NCBI RefSeq assembly: GCF_028435365.1
Contig: NZ_JAGTJJ010000032.1
Coordinates: 1-64,000, forward strand
Length of the DNA: 64,000 nucleotides
DNA from: Polyangium jinanense
GTDB lineage: Bacteria; Myxococcota; Polyangia; Polyangiales; Polyangiaceae
Reading direction: 5' to 3'
A program made the translations under genes and the position numbers. Below, piece by piece: positions 1 through 9,412 of this stretch. The number at the start of each line of letters is the position of its first letter. The stretch's first letter is position 1. The notes under the pieces were generated by a model. That model did no database searches. It saw nothing but the letters and a program-made list of their open reading frames with translations, and had not been told where the DNA came from.

Positions 1-235
1 CCTGGACTCGGGGTGGAAGAACTGCGCGATGCGCAGTTATTCCAACGGCCGGTGGCAAGACCAGGGACAACGTTGCCAGTCACGGCGGTCTTGGTTGGCA
101 GGGTCGTCGCTGGTCTTGACCTGGCCTGTTCGATGAACTGCGCATTGCGCAGTTCATCGACCCTGGGTCCAGCGCTTGCGCTGGTCCGGGTCCAGGGGCG
201 GATAGCCCCTGGTGGGGCCTGGGGCAACGCCCCAG
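1..235 (-). repeat. Composite hairpin repeat, copy A (runs off the window start)
   Basis: This intergenic element lies just beyond the 3' end of the minus-strand kinase gene. Two long palindromes mark its arms: one at 14-44 (loop gat, one mismatch) and one at 130-160 (14-bp stem, loop att). The second is followed by a CCAGCGC/GCGCTGG stem (169-184), a CCAGGGGC/GCCCCTGG stem (192-212) and a CTGGGGC/GCCCCAG stem (219-235). Its reverse complement matches the copies at 9930 and 24490 over arms and middle. The outermost part of the other arm is cut by the window edge. A role as a terminator of the kinase gene is inferred. Confidence 0.85.
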
Positions 236-257
236 CGCAGCGCCTCCCAGATGAGAC

Positions 258-3200
258 TTATCCCTGTGCTCGGAGCGACGCCGCCCCGCGGAGCTTGAGC
301 GCGCGTGCGATGCCGCTGCGGAGCGTGCCCATCGTGACGATGCTCCCGAGGTCGAGGCCCAGACAGATGAGCGTCTGCGCCACCTCGCGGCTGAGCCCCG
401 TCAGCATTGCCTCGGCGCCGAGCAATTTGAGCGCCCCTGCCGTGCGGAGCAGCGTGCTGGCGACGGCCGTGTCCATCACCTTCACGCCCGTGATGTCGAT
501 GATCACGACCTCGGCCCGATACGTCTGCGCGCCTTCGAGTGCCGTTGTGAGCACCTGCTCGGCCCGCTGCTCGTCGATCGCGCCGATGAGCGGCATGACC
601 ATGATTCGGTCCGTGATCGGGATCATGGGCGTGGACAGCTCCAAGAGGCGGGCGCTCTGCGCGCGGATGATCTCCTCCTGCAATCGGGCGCGCTCCTCTT
701 CGCCTCGCGCCCGCTCGGAGAGCTCGTTCGAGAGACGCTCGTTCGCGTCGTAGAGCTCCGCGGTGCGCCGCTCGACCTCGCTCTCCAGCGCCTCGTTCGA
801 GCGCTTGAGCTCGGCGGTCAGCCCCTGGAGCTGCTGATAGAGGAGCGCATTTGCCACGGCGATGGCCGCCTGCGACGCGAGGAGCGTGCAGTGCTCCGTC
901 TGGCGCGGCGTGAAGGCCTCCTTCACACAGTTGTTTTCCATGTAGAGGATCCCCCCGAGCTCGCCCTTCTGCACCATCCCCAGGCAGAGGACCGATTTTG
1001 GTTTTGTTTCCGCGATGTAGGGGTCCGCCGAGAATCGGCTCTCCGCGCCTGCGTCGCCGAGCACGATGGGCTCTTTCGTCCTCGCGACGTATTGCACGAT
1101 GGTCCGAGGCAGGCCCGTGCTCTCTTCGAGCGGCGTCGAAAGGCCGAGCTCCACCCGGTCCGGCTCGACCGTGATCGAGGCCGCGATCACGAGCTGCGTG
1201 TCGCGCCCGAGGAGCAGCACCGCCCGTTGCGCGCCGCCAATCTCGATGACGAGCTTCAAGACCTGCTCGACCACCTTGTCGAGTACGAGCTCCGCTGCAA
1301 TGGCCTGGGCCGACCGGACGACGGCCGCGGCCTCGAAGAGCTCGGCGGCGAGGGCCCTCGTCGTGGTCGTCGTCGTGAAGGACCGAAGGTTCGCGGCGGT
1401 CTTGGTGGCGACGTTCGTCACGGGCAGCGCCGCGGCCGGGGGGAGCAGGTGCGCATATCGATCGGCGATGTCGTCTGCCTTCGCCGTGGCGCCCCAGCGC
1501 AGATAGGCGTAATGCGCGTCGGACATGTAGATGTGCGCGACCCGGGTTTTGCCCTTGGCAAGGTAAAGCCGCGCGCAGAGCTCGTTCGCGAGGGCTTCCA
1601 GCGAGGTAAAGCCATTCTCGCGGGCGGCCTCGATGGCCGCGTCGCAGAGATCGATCGCCTCGGCGTCCCGCCCCGCAGCGCGGGCTTCTTCGGCGCGCAC
1701 GAGCAGGAGCTTCGGCCGGAAGTTCTCGGGAGAGCTCTCCGCGAGCCGCGCGAGCTTTTCCTGATGAGGCGCGGCCGCCGCCGCGTACTGCGCCCGCTCT
1801 TCGGGCGAGGCGCCCAGAGAGAGCGCATGACTCGCCATGCAGAGGTAGAACGCGAGCTCGGTCGCGAAGTATTGGCCCGCGCTGCTGCCGAGCCTCTCCT
1901 CCGCGCGTTTGGCCATTTCGAGCGCGGCACGAGGATCGCCGTGCAGATAAAAGAGCTGGGCCTTCACCGTGTAATACCAGCACGTGATGAAGTACGCCCC
2001 GGCCGCCTCCTGCGCGGCGACGAAGGCGGCTTCGTCGAACGATTCGCTGGCAAGGGAAGTGCGACTCTCCGTGCGCCCCGTGAGGGCCGCGAGCGTGTGC
2101 TTCGCGATCGTCAGGAAGCCGATGGCCATCGCTTCCTTGGTCCGCTGCGTGAGCGCGAGGAACCGGTCGAGCTCCTCGCGCACCACGGAAAGATCCTCGC
2201 CGAGGCTCAGCCGGACGATCATCGTGTAGAAGCAGGCGTGCGACGTGTACACGAAATCGCCCGAGACGAGGTCGGACTCGTAGGCGCGCCTGTAATACTC
2301 GATGGCCTCCCGGACCGGCCGCGAGAAATGCAGGAACACGCCGAACACCATGTTCACCTTGGCCGTGAGCTCGGCGCTGCCGAACTTCTCCTGCAAGGCG
2401 AGCGCGAGCCGGCCATAACGATGGGCCTCCGCGTACCGGTCCATCCCCCCGGCCAGGATGAAGCCATAAAGGACGTAGCCATAGGCGGATCCGTCCGAAT
2501 GGCCGTATCGAAGGGAGATCTCGACCTGCTTCAGCGCGACGAGGGCAATGAACGTCGGCCCCTCGTAGTAGGCCGGTGAGGTGAGGAAGATCAAAAGCTT
2601 CTGGACCGCCCTGCGTTCCGGATCGGTCATCTCCGGGGCGTCCACGAGATCCTCGATGCGTCGCTCGCCCCTGATCGCGTCTACCTCCGCCATTCCCCGG
2701 GCAAGCAGCGCTTTTCGCGCCTCCTCGCCTTCGGGGATTTCGACCCCGAAGAGCGCGAGGCCTCGGAGCCCGGCCTGGATGGCCTCGGGCAGCCGGCCGG
2801 CCGTGGTGCAAAGGTTCATGCGCAGGCAATCGACGTGCGCGAGCTCGAGCTTCGTCCGGGCGCGGGCGAGGAGCACTTCGAAGAGCGCATCCGACACGTC
2901 CATGCGACCGTTGATGGCCTCGCATTCGGCTTGCTCCACGTGGAGCCAGAACGCGAGATCATGGTCCTCATCCCAGCTCGACGCGGCGAGGAGCGCGACC
3001 CCTGCCCCGAGATAACCGGCCGCGGTCTGATGAGCGGCCGCCGCTTTGGCCCTTCGCCCGGCCGCGAGGTTCAATCGGGCGAGCGTCCATCGTTCGGCCG
3101 GATCGGTGATCAGCTCGGCGCCGATGTTGAGGTGATTCGCGATATCGAAGAGCTCCTCGCCGACCGCATTCGCGGCGCGGCCCGCGAGCAGGAGCCGGCC

Positions 3201-5330
3201 GATGCGGAGGTGCGTCTCCCGCTCGCGGCCGTCCTCCAGAAGCGCGTAGGCCGCGTGCTGCACGCGATCGTGGAGGAACCTGTAGGAGACGTCGAAGGAC
3301 TCGGTCGCCGAGATATCGGCGGCGTCGAGGAACCGCTCGCCTTCGTCGATTTGCAGGACGAGGCCCTCCTCGAGCGCCTCCCAGAGGGCCGCGACGGCCT
3401 CGGTCATCGATTGCTCACTGAGCGTCGCGAGCGTGCGCAGGGTGAACTTGTGCCCGACGCACGCGGCGAGCTTCAAGGCGCGCTGCGTGGCGGGCCTGAG
3501 CTCCCGCAGCTTGTGCATCATGAAATCGACGACGTTGTCCGTGATGTTCGCCCGCTGGATCCGCTCGAGGTCCCATACCCAGGCGCGAGCGCGCGCGTCG
3601 AACGCGATCAGGTCTTGCTTGTGGAGGTCGCGCAGGAGCTGATGGATGAAAAACGGGTTTCCGTGGGTCTTCGCGAAGACGAGTTCCGCGAAGGGCGCGC
3701 ACGCCTCGGCGTCGCACCCGAGCATGTCGCCAATCATTTCCCCGACGGCCCGGGGCGAGAGCGGCTGGAGCGTGATCGACCGGAGCGCGACGCCCTCCTT
3801 GCGGAGCTCGTCCAGGGCCAAAAGGAGCGGGTGCCCGGGCTCGACCTCGTTGTCGCGATAGGCGCCGATCACGAGCAGATAGCGGCTCTGCGGGCCGGAG
3901 AGGAGGATCCGGAGAAGCCTGAGCGACGCGGGATCGGCCCATTGCAGATCGTCGAGGAAGATGCAGAGCGGGTGCTCTTCGGCGGTGAACGCGCGCGCAA
4001 AACTCTCGAAGACGAGGGCGAACCGGTTCTGGGCTTCTGCCGGCGCGAGCTCCGGGAGGCTCGGCTGCGGCCCGAGCAGGAGCGAGAGCTCGGGAATGAG
4101 GTCGGCGATGAGCTGGCCATTGGGCCCGAGGGCCCTCCGGAGCTTGCTCTGCCAGCGCGCGAGGGCCTCGGTGGGCTCGGTCAAGATGCGCCGGATGAGC
4201 TCCCGGAAGGCGTGGACGAAGGGGGCATAAGGCACGCTCCGATTGAGCTTGTCGAACTTGCCCGCGACGAAATACGCTCCGGGGCGGCGCGCGATGGCCT
4301 TGTGCATCTCGCCCACGAGGACCGATTTGCCCACGCCCGCATAACCGGCGACGAGCAGCCCCTCGGCTTTGCCTTCCCGCGCGCGATCCCACGCGGCGAG
4401 GAGCGCCCGCTCGTCGTCCTCCCTGCCATAAAGCTTCTGGGGCACGCGTAGCTCGCCGCCGAGGTCGAGTCGGCCGAGCGCCATGGGCCCGATCCACCCG
4501 TTCGCCTCCCATTGCCGCAGGCACTCGTCGAGATCCGCCTTCAGCCCATAGGCCTGCTGATAACGGTCCTCCGCGGCCTTGGCCATGAGCTTCATGGTGA
4601 TGTCCGAGATGGCCCTCGGGATCTCCGGCGCGAGCTCGTGCGGGGGCGTGGCCTGCCGCGCGATATGGCTGTGCAAGAGCTCCATCGCGTCGTTCGAGCG
4701 GAAAGGCAGAACGCCGGTGAGCATCTCGTAGAGGGTGACGCCGAGCGAATAAAAATCCGTGCGGTGGTCGATCTGCCGATTCATGCGCCCGGTCTGCTCG
4801 GGCGACATGTACGCGTGCGTGCCCTCGATGAGCTCCGGGGTCGCAGCGCGCTGCATCTCCTGCGAGATGCGCGCGGCGATGCCGAAATCGATGAGCATGA
4901 CCTCGCGCGTTCGGGGATTGTAGAGGAGATTGGAAGGTTTGATGTCCTTGTGGATCACGTGGGCGCGGTGCAGGGAATCCAGGATTCCCGCGAGCGCGGA
5001 GGCGATGTGGAGCGTGGTGCCGACGTCGAGCCGCTGCTCTTCGAGGATCCTGTCGAGCGGCTGGCCGCCACGATCTTCCATGACGAGCGCGAGGCCGTTG
5101 CTGAGCCGCTCCAGGGCGTAGGCCGTGAGGATGCCCGGGATGTGCAGGCGCTTCAGGATGGCGTACTCGTGCCGGAGCTTCGTGATGTCCCGCGGGGTCG
5201 GGTGCTCGTGCTTGAGGAGCTTCACCGCGACCGGGGCGTGATCCGAAATTCTGTGCCCCCGATGGATGATGGTGGTCTCGGTCTCGTGAAGGATATCCGA
5301 CAGGACGTAGTTGGGAAGACTCGAACGCAT
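258..5330 (-). CDS. Ser/Thr protein kinase fused to AAA ATPase, GAF and STAS domains
   Basis: A cytoplasmic multidomain signalling protein of 1690 residues. Residues 8-275 form an eukaryotic-type kinase: Lys37 in VAVKLLK, catalytic HKDIKPSN (Asp129, Asn134), DFG at 148-150, SPE in place of APE and a degenerate Gly loop. A STAND/AAA-type ATPase follows with Walker A GYAGVGKS (329-336) and LCIFLDDLQWAD as Walker B. Next comes a long helical, probably TPR-like, region, a GAF domain (about 1340-1495), a coiled coil (about 1500-1560) and a C-terminal STAS domain of the RsbR type. The start at 5330 has AAGGA five bases upstream; a longer frame exists to 5498 but its extra 56 residues look non-coding. 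Such fusions are common in myxobacteria. The ligand and output are unknown; a stressosome-like STAS partner is inferred. Confidence 0.93.
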   Translation of the reverse strand: MRSSLPNYVLSDILHETETTIIHRGHRISDHAPVAVKLLKHEHPTPRDITKLRHEYAILKRLHIPGILTAYALERLSNGLALVMEDRGGQPLDRILEEQRLDVGTTLHIASALAGILDSLHRAHVIHKDIKPSNLLYNPRTREVMLIDFGIAARISQEMQRAATPELIEGTHAYMSPEQTGRMNRQIDHRTDFYSLGVTLYEMLTGVLPFRSNDAMELLHSHIARQATPPHELAPEIPRAISDITMKLMAKAAEDRYQQAYGLKADLDECLRQWEANGWIGPMALGRLDLGGELRVPQKLYGREDDERALLAAWDRAREGKAEGLLVAGYAGVGKSVLVGEMHKAIARRPGAYFVAGKFDKLNRSVPYAPFVHAFRELIRRILTEPTEALARWQSKLRRALGPNGQLIADLIPELSLLLGPQPSLPELAPAEAQNRFALVFESFARAFTAEEHPLCIFLDDLQWADPASLRLLRILLSGPQSRYLLVIGAYRDNEVEPGHPLLLALDELRKEGVALRSITLQPLSPRAVGEMIGDMLGCDAEACAPFAELVFAKTHGNPFFIHQLLRDLHKQDLIAFDARARAWVWDLERIQRANITDNVVDFMMHKLRELRPATQRALKLAACVGHKFTLRTLATLSEQSMTEAVAALWEALEEGLVLQIDEGERFLDAADISATESFDVSYRFLHDRVQHAAYALLEDGRERETHLRIGRLLLAGRAANAVGEELFDIANHLNIGAELITDPAERWTLARLNLAAGRRAKAAAAHQTAAGYLGAGVALLAASSWDEDHDLAFWLHVEQAECEAINGRMDVSDALFEVLLARARTKLELAHVDCLRMNLCTTAGRLPEAIQAGLRGLALFGVEIPEGEEARKALLARGMAEVDAIRGERRIEDLVDAPEMTDPERRAVQKLLIFLTSPAYYEGPTFIALVALKQVEISLRYGHSDGSAYGYVLYGFILAGGMDRYAEAHRYGRLALALQEKFGSAELTAKVNMVFGVFLHFSRPVREAIEYYRRAYESDLVSGDFVYTSHACFYTMIVRLSLGEDLSVVREELDRFLALTQRTKEAMAIGFLTIAKHTLAALTGRTESRTSLASESFDEAAFVAAQEAAGAYFITCWYYTVKAQLFYLHGDPRAALEMAKRAEERLGSSAGQYFATELAFYLCMASHALSLGASPEERAQYAAAAAPHQEKLARLAESSPENFRPKLLLVRAEEARAAGRDAEAIDLCDAAIEAARENGFTSLEALANELCARLYLAKGKTRVAHIYMSDAHYAYLRWGATAKADDIADRYAHLLPPAAALPVTNVATKTAANLRSFTTTTTTRALAAELFEAAAVVRSAQAIAAELVLDKVVEQVLKLVIEIGGAQRAVLLLGRDTQLVIAASITVEPDRVELGLSTPLEESTGLPRTIVQYVARTKEPIVLGDAGAESRFSADPYIAETKPKSVLCLGMVQKGELGGILYMENNCVKEAFTPRQTEHCTLLASQAAIAVANALLYQQLQGLTAELKRSNEALESEVERRTAELYDANERLSNELSERARGEEERARLQEEIIRAQSARLLELSTPMIPITDRIMVMPLIGAIDEQRAEQVLTTALEGAQTYRAEVVIIDITGVKVMDTAVASTLLRTAGALKLLGAEAMLTGLSREVAQTLICLGLDLGSIVTMGTLRSGIARALKLRGAASLRAQG

Positions 5331-5595
5331 GGCATCCTTGACCGAACCCCTGCAATCGTGGCCGTGGTTGCTCGTGCCCCCCACGCGACGAGCGGGCACC
5401 GACGGCATAGGGATCCCGTCCTCGGGTAGACCAATCCGATCGAAGTCTGTCAAGAAGGAAGCGCCCTCGCGATTCGCTCGGATGGCGGCAGACATCACGG
5501 GGAAAGCGCATGGGCCTGTTTTGCCAGGCCGGCGAAAAGGATGTCCGGGTGTGGGGCGGATGCCCAGCGGCGGTAAAGCGCCAGAAATTTGTCAG
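5331..5595. other. Intergenic: leader of the kinase gene and 3' side of the lipoprotein gene
   Basis: These 265 bases separate two minus-strand genes. The only clear signal is the AAGGA ribosome-binding site of the kinase gene (about 5336-5340). No convincing -35/-10 pair or strong terminator hairpin was seen. Confidence 0.5.
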
Positions 5596-5997
5596 CTACT
5601 GGCACTTCCCTGCGTGGCATACGGGAGGCAACGGCGGGACACACGGGGGCACGATATGGCGGCACTCTGCGGCCGCAAATGCTGGACACTCGCGGCTTTC
5701 GGCCTCTGCGATGGCTGCCTTGACGGCATCGACCCCGGTGACGCTCACCGCCGACGAGCACGCATCGAAGCAGGCGCCGGCGATGCCCACGAGCGTACAG
5801 TCCGTGTCGGTCGTGCAGGCGCGGTTGGCTTCGACGACGGCCTGAACCGCTTGAATGGCTCGATTCGAGCGCTCGGCACAGGTGTTCGTGCTCTCGGCTC
5901 CGGTCGCGGGGGGGCTCCCGGTCCCGGAGGAACTGCAGGCGCCGAGAAGCGCGGTTGTGATGAGGAGGGATGCGGAAAGGAGGGTGGAGACTCGCAT
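5596..5997 (-). CDS. Small Cys-containing lipoprotein
   Basis: A predicted 133-residue lipoprotein. It starts MRVSTLLSASLLITTALLGAC, with lipobox LGAC near residue 20, so it is likely anchored in the envelope. After a Ser/Gly/Thr-rich linker, the mature part has about ten cysteines, including CTTDTDCTLVGIAGACFDAC, a pattern frequent in secreted myxobacterial proteins. The start at 5997 was preferred to 6039 because the signal peptide begins there; no strong ribosome-binding site is visible. It is divergent from the OmpA-type gene starting at 6089, with 91 bases between them. Function is unknown. Confidence 0.8.
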   Translation of the reverse strand: MRVSTLLSASLLITTALLGACSSSGTGSPPATGAESTNTCAERSNRAIQAVQAVVEANRACTTDTDCTLVGIAGACFDACSSAVSVTGVDAVKAAIAEAESRECPAFAAAECRHIVPPCVPPLPPVCHAGKCQ

Positions 5998-6088
5998 GCC
6001 CACGAGAACGCAAACAGGGGCCCCAACCCTACACGTCACAAAGCTGCCCCTTGACCCCCTCCCCCACCCCCGCCTACCGTCCCGGGCC

Positions 6089-7759
6089 GTGACGCCCGGG
6101 CCGCGCTTCCTGCCGTTCCTCTTCCCGGCCCTCGCGTTCGTCGCCTCACCGCGCCTCGCCGCCGCCGACGAGACCCCTTCCCTCGCCGTCGAACCCGCCC
6201 CGGCCGGCGATCGCGCCTTCCTCGTCGAGCACGCCGACGTCCGCGGCCACCTCCTCCCCTCGGCGCGCCTCGTCCTCGATTACGCACGCCGCCCGCTGGT
6301 CCTCCGCAACGATCACGACGAGCTCGACCCCATCATTTCAGATCAAACCTACTTCCACGCCCTCGCGTCCCTCTCGCTCTTCTATCGGGCCACCGTCTCC
6401 CTCGACATCCCCTTCTCCATCACCCAGGCTGGGAGCACCCCGCCCTCGGGCGACGCCTTCCCCCGTGCCGGCGTCGGGGCATCATTTGGGGACATACGAA
6501 TCGGCGCCCGCGTCCGCCTCGCAGGCGGCCTCGACGAAGCCGGACAGGGCGCCGCCCTCGGCCTCTCCGCGTCCCTCTGGCTCCCGACGGCCACCGACGG
6601 ATACGCCGGCGACGGCGCCGTTCGCGGGCGCTTCGCCCTCGTCGCGGAGGCCACGGGCAAGCGGCTCCACGGCGCGTTTTCCGGCGGCCTGCGCACCCGC
6701 CCGGCCGTCGCATTGCCGGGCGTCTTGCCGACGCGTGTCGCCACCTCCCTCACGTTCGGCCTCGCGGGCGGGTTTTTCGTGGATGGCGCGCGCACGCTCA
6801 CCCTCGGCGGCGAGCTCTCGGCCGAGCTGCCGTTCCTCGGCGGCGCGCGCCTCTTCGATCCCCGCGCGACCGTCGCACATGCGCTCGTCACGGGGCACTA
6901 CCGCATCACCGGCGGACCGCTCGAAGTCGGGCTCGCCATGGGACCCGGCCTCGGGCATGGCGCGGGGAGCGCGGACGTGCGGGTGCTCGCGCTGTTCGGG
7001 TATGCGCCGGAGAAGGCCAAACCCCCGCCGGATCGGGACGAGGACGGCATTCCGGACAAGAGCGACGCTTGTCTCGATCTCGTCGGCGTGGAATCGGGGG
7101 ATCCGCTGCTGCACGGCTGTCCCGAGCCTCCGCCCGATTACGACGGCGACGCCATTCCCGACGAGAACGACGCATGCCCACGCGCCGCGGGCGAGGCCAC
7201 GTTCGTGCGCAAGACGCACGGCTGCCCGAAAGACACGGACGCGGACGGCGTGCCCGACAAGAAAGACACCTGCCCCACGGAGCCCGGTCCGAAGCCGCCC
7301 GAGGGCAATGGTTGTCCGAAGCCGAAGGAGCCGGAGCCTCCGCCCGTCGCGTCGCTCGCCGAGCAGGAAATCGTGATCTCGCAGCAGGTGCAATTCGAGA
7401 CGGGCACGGCCGTGCTGCGTCCGGAGAGCGACGGCGTGCTCGGCGAGGTCGCGCGGGTGCTCACGGATCATCCGGAGGTCACGCGGGTCGAGGTGCAAGG
7501 CCACACGGACGACACGGGCACGCCCGACGTGAACCGCAAGCTCGGGCAAGACCGCGCCGAGAGCGTGGTCGAATGGCTCGTCCGGCGTGGCATCACTCGC
7601 GCGCGGCTCGTGCCAAAGGGATACGGCTCGGACAAGCCGATCGCGGACAATACGACGGAGGAGGGCCGCAGCAAGAACCGGCGCGTCGAGTTCCGGATCC
7701 TCGAAAAGAAGCCGGCGGCGAAGGACGAGGCCAAGCCCGCGAAGGGAGGCGCGAAATGA
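6089..7759 (+). CDS. OmpA-family outer-membrane protein with thrombospondin type 3 repeats
   Basis: A predicted 556-residue outer-membrane protein. A signal peptide (MTPGPRFLPFLFPALAF..., ending near AAADE) precedes a beta-rich domain of about 300 residues, probably a membrane barrel. Acidic calcium-binding thrombospondin type 3 repeats follow (DRDEDGIPDKSDAC, DYDGDAIPDENDAC, DTDADGVPDKKDTC). The C-terminal OmpA/MotB peptidoglycan-binding domain includes GHTDDTG and RAESVVEWLV...GYGSDKP..SKNRRVEF. The start is taken as GTG at 6089 because it opens the signal peptide; the frame stays open upstream to 5855. It is the first gene of a tightly coupled run of four, and likely tethers the outer membrane to peptidoglycan. 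Confidence 0.9.
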   Translation: MTPGPRFLPFLFPALAFVASPRLAAADETPSLAVEPAPAGDRAFLVEHADVRGHLLPSARLVLDYARRPLVLRNDHDELDPIISDQTYFHALASLSLFYRATVSLDIPFSITQAGSTPPSGDAFPRAGVGASFGDIRIGARVRLAGGLDEAGQGAALGLSASLWLPTATDGYAGDGAVRGRFALVAEATGKRLHGAFSGGLRTRPAVALPGVLPTRVATSLTFGLAGGFFVDGARTLTLGGELSAELPFLGGARLFDPRATVAHALVTGHYRITGGPLEVGLAMGPGLGHGAGSADVRVLALFGYAPEKAKPPPDRDEDGIPDKSDACLDLVGVESGDPLLHGCPEPPPDYDGDAIPDENDACPRAAGEATFVRKTHGCPKDTDADGVPDKKDTCPTEPGPKPPEGNGCPKPKEPEPPPVASLAEQEIVISQQVQFETGTAVLRPESDGVLGEVARVLTDHPEVTRVEVQGHTDDTGTPDVNRKLGQDRAESVVEWLVRRGITRARLVPKGYGSDKPIADNTTEEGRSKNRRVEFRILEKKPAAKDEAKPAKGGAK

Positions 7760-9009
7760 GCGGCGCGAAGGGGATGTTCGCGATCGCCGCGCTCGCTGTC
7801 GCCTCGGTCTCGGGCCCGGGCCGGGCCGAGGAGCCGGCCGAGGACCGGGCCACGATGGGCCCCGAGGTGCTGCACAACCCGACGCTGGAGCGAACGGCCG
7901 AGCAAGGCATTCTCCGCGCCGTTCCCATTTCGATCGAGCTCCCCCTCGACATCGCGCTCCGCGCCCGCCGCGTGCTCGTGCATTACCGGCTCTGGGGGGA
8001 TCCGGACTGGACGGCGCTCGAGCTCAGGCGAAACGGCGCGAAATACGAGGGCGCGATCCCGTGCCTCGAGATCAGCACCGTCACCGGGGATCTCCGCTAC
8101 TACATCCGCGTCCACGACGCCGAGGGCCGCGTGATCGCGACAGGCGCATCCCGCGCGCGGCCGTACCTCGTGACCATCAAGCACGACACGGTGCTGGGGC
8201 CCGGCCAGAGCAGCGGCGCGAAATGCCCCGATCCGGCCGATTGCCCCGCGGGCCTGCTCGGCTGCCCGAGCGAGCGCGTCGTGGAGATCGCCTGCCAGTC
8301 GGACGCCGATTGCGAGGGCGGCACGACGTGCAGCTGGCGCGGGTTCTGCGAGCGGGTCGATCGACGCAAGAACTGGGTCACCCTCGGCGTGCAGCAAGAC
8401 GTGGCCGCCTTTGCCACGGCGGGCGCATGCAGCCTGTATTCGCAGGAAAACGAGGGGTACGCCTGTTTCCGCGCGGACGACGCGCAATACACGGGCACGC
8501 CGGTCCAGACGAACGCAAAGCTCTCCGGGGGCCTCGGGCCGACGCGGATCGTCCTCGGCTACGAGCGGCTGATCCATTACGACACGACGCTCGGCCTGCG
8601 GCTCGGCTGGGCCTTCTTCGGCGAGGGACCGACGCCACGCGACGGCACGGCGTTCGTGCCGTTCTCCGTCGCCGCCCGCGCGACGCACTGGTTCGGCGAC
8701 GATCTCTTCGCCCGCTCGGGGTTCCGGCCGTATGCGTTCCTCACCGGCGGATACGCGATGGTCGACATGAAGGGAAGCACGGTCGTCCGGGAAAACCCGC
8801 TCGCTCCGCCGTACCAGGGCGGCAATGACCTGGAGCAAGAGGTCACGGTCTGGAAACGCGCAGGCGACGGCTTCGTCGGCGCCGGGACGGGCCTCGCATT
8901 CGCGTGGGAGAGCCGCCGGGCGGCCTTCCTGGAGATCGCGGCGCATGCCGTGTTCCCGTTCGGCGCGTTCGTGCTCGCGCCGAGCGCAGGGATTACACTC
9001 GGCTTCTGA
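7756..9009 (+). CDS. Secreted envelope protein, Cys-rich centre and beta-barrel-like C-terminus
   Basis: A 417-residue protein whose ATG overlaps the stop of the OmpA-type gene (ATGA), with GGGAGG six bases upstream, so it is translationally coupled. A signal peptide (MSGAKGMFAIAALAVASVSG) leads to a beta-sandwich-like region, then a Cys-rich stretch (CPDPADCPAGLLGC, CQSDADCEGGTTC). The C-terminal 180 residues have alternating aromatic and glycine positions and end in GITLGF, as in outer-membrane barrels. I do not recognise a named family. Its position suggests it is exported and works with the OmpA-type protein in the envelope. Confidence 0.8.
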   Translation: MSGAKGMFAIAALAVASVSGPGRAEEPAEDRATMGPEVLHNPTLERTAEQGILRAVPISIELPLDIALRARRVLVHYRLWGDPDWTALELRRNGAKYEGAIPCLEISTVTGDLRYYIRVHDAEGRVIATGASRARPYLVTIKHDTVLGPGQSSGAKCPDPADCPAGLLGCPSERVVEIACQSDADCEGGTTCSWRGFCERVDRRKNWVTLGVQQDVAAFATAGACSLYSQENEGYACFRADDAQYTGTPVQTNAKLSGGLGPTRIVLGYERLIHYDTTLGLRLGWAFFGEGPTPRDGTAFVPFSVAARATHWFGDDLFARSGFRPYAFLTGGYAMVDMKGSTVVRENPLAPPYQGGNDLEQEVTVWKRAGDGFVGAGTGLAFAWESRRAAFLEIAAHAVFPFGAFVLAPSAGITLGF

Positions 9010-9022
9010 AGGGAGGCTCGGA

Positions 9023-9412
9023 TTGTTGCAAGTGTTGCTCCGGAACCTCTGTCTCGGGTGGGCGAGCGCCGCCCTCGTGGCCGGTTGCGCGTCGGACGCA
9101 TTGACCCCGCCCGAGGCCCACATCGACACGCCCGGCGCCTTCGTGGCCGTGGAGGGGTACTATGAACCGGGAGAGCTCACGCTCGTCCGCATCCTCGATC
9201 GCCTGCAATTCGAGGATGCGCGGCTCCTGTTCATGACGGTCCACGACGTCCGACCCGAGACCTACGAGGAGGCGCGCGAGCTCGCCAAGGACCACGATCT
9301 CCCGATCCGCGAGCTCATCCGCATCGAGCCGGACACGGTGGTCACGCAATCGCCCCATCGTATCGTCTGGTTCCGGACGCTCACAGCCAAAGAGCAGGAG
9401 CGCGTGCCGTGA
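9023..9412 (+). CDS. Small lipoprotein, hypothetical
   Basis: A 129-residue predicted lipoprotein. I place the start at TTG 9023 because GGGAGG sits six bases upstream (9011-9016) and the product then opens with MLQVLLRNLCLGWASAALVAGC, a full signal with lipobox VAGC; the longer frame from 8825 lies inside the preceding gene. The mature part is acidic and helical (ETYEEARELAKDHDLPIRELI). It follows the upstream gene by 13 bases and overlaps the next gene by four. Function is unknown; the operon context points to the outer envelope. Confidence 0.72.
   Translation: MLQVLLRNLCLGWASAALVAGCASDALTPPEAHIDTPGAFVAVEGYYEPGELTLVRILDRLQFEDARLLFMTVHDVRPETYEEARELAKDHDLPIRELIRIEPDTVVTQSPHRIVWFRTLTAKEQERVP

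Noticed and set aside
154..2925. Long open frame (923 residues) on the minus strand overlapping the kinase gene
   Set aside because: Arg/Ala/Gly-rich composition typical of a shadow frame in high-GC DNA; the overlapping frame has clear kinase, GAF and STAS motifs.
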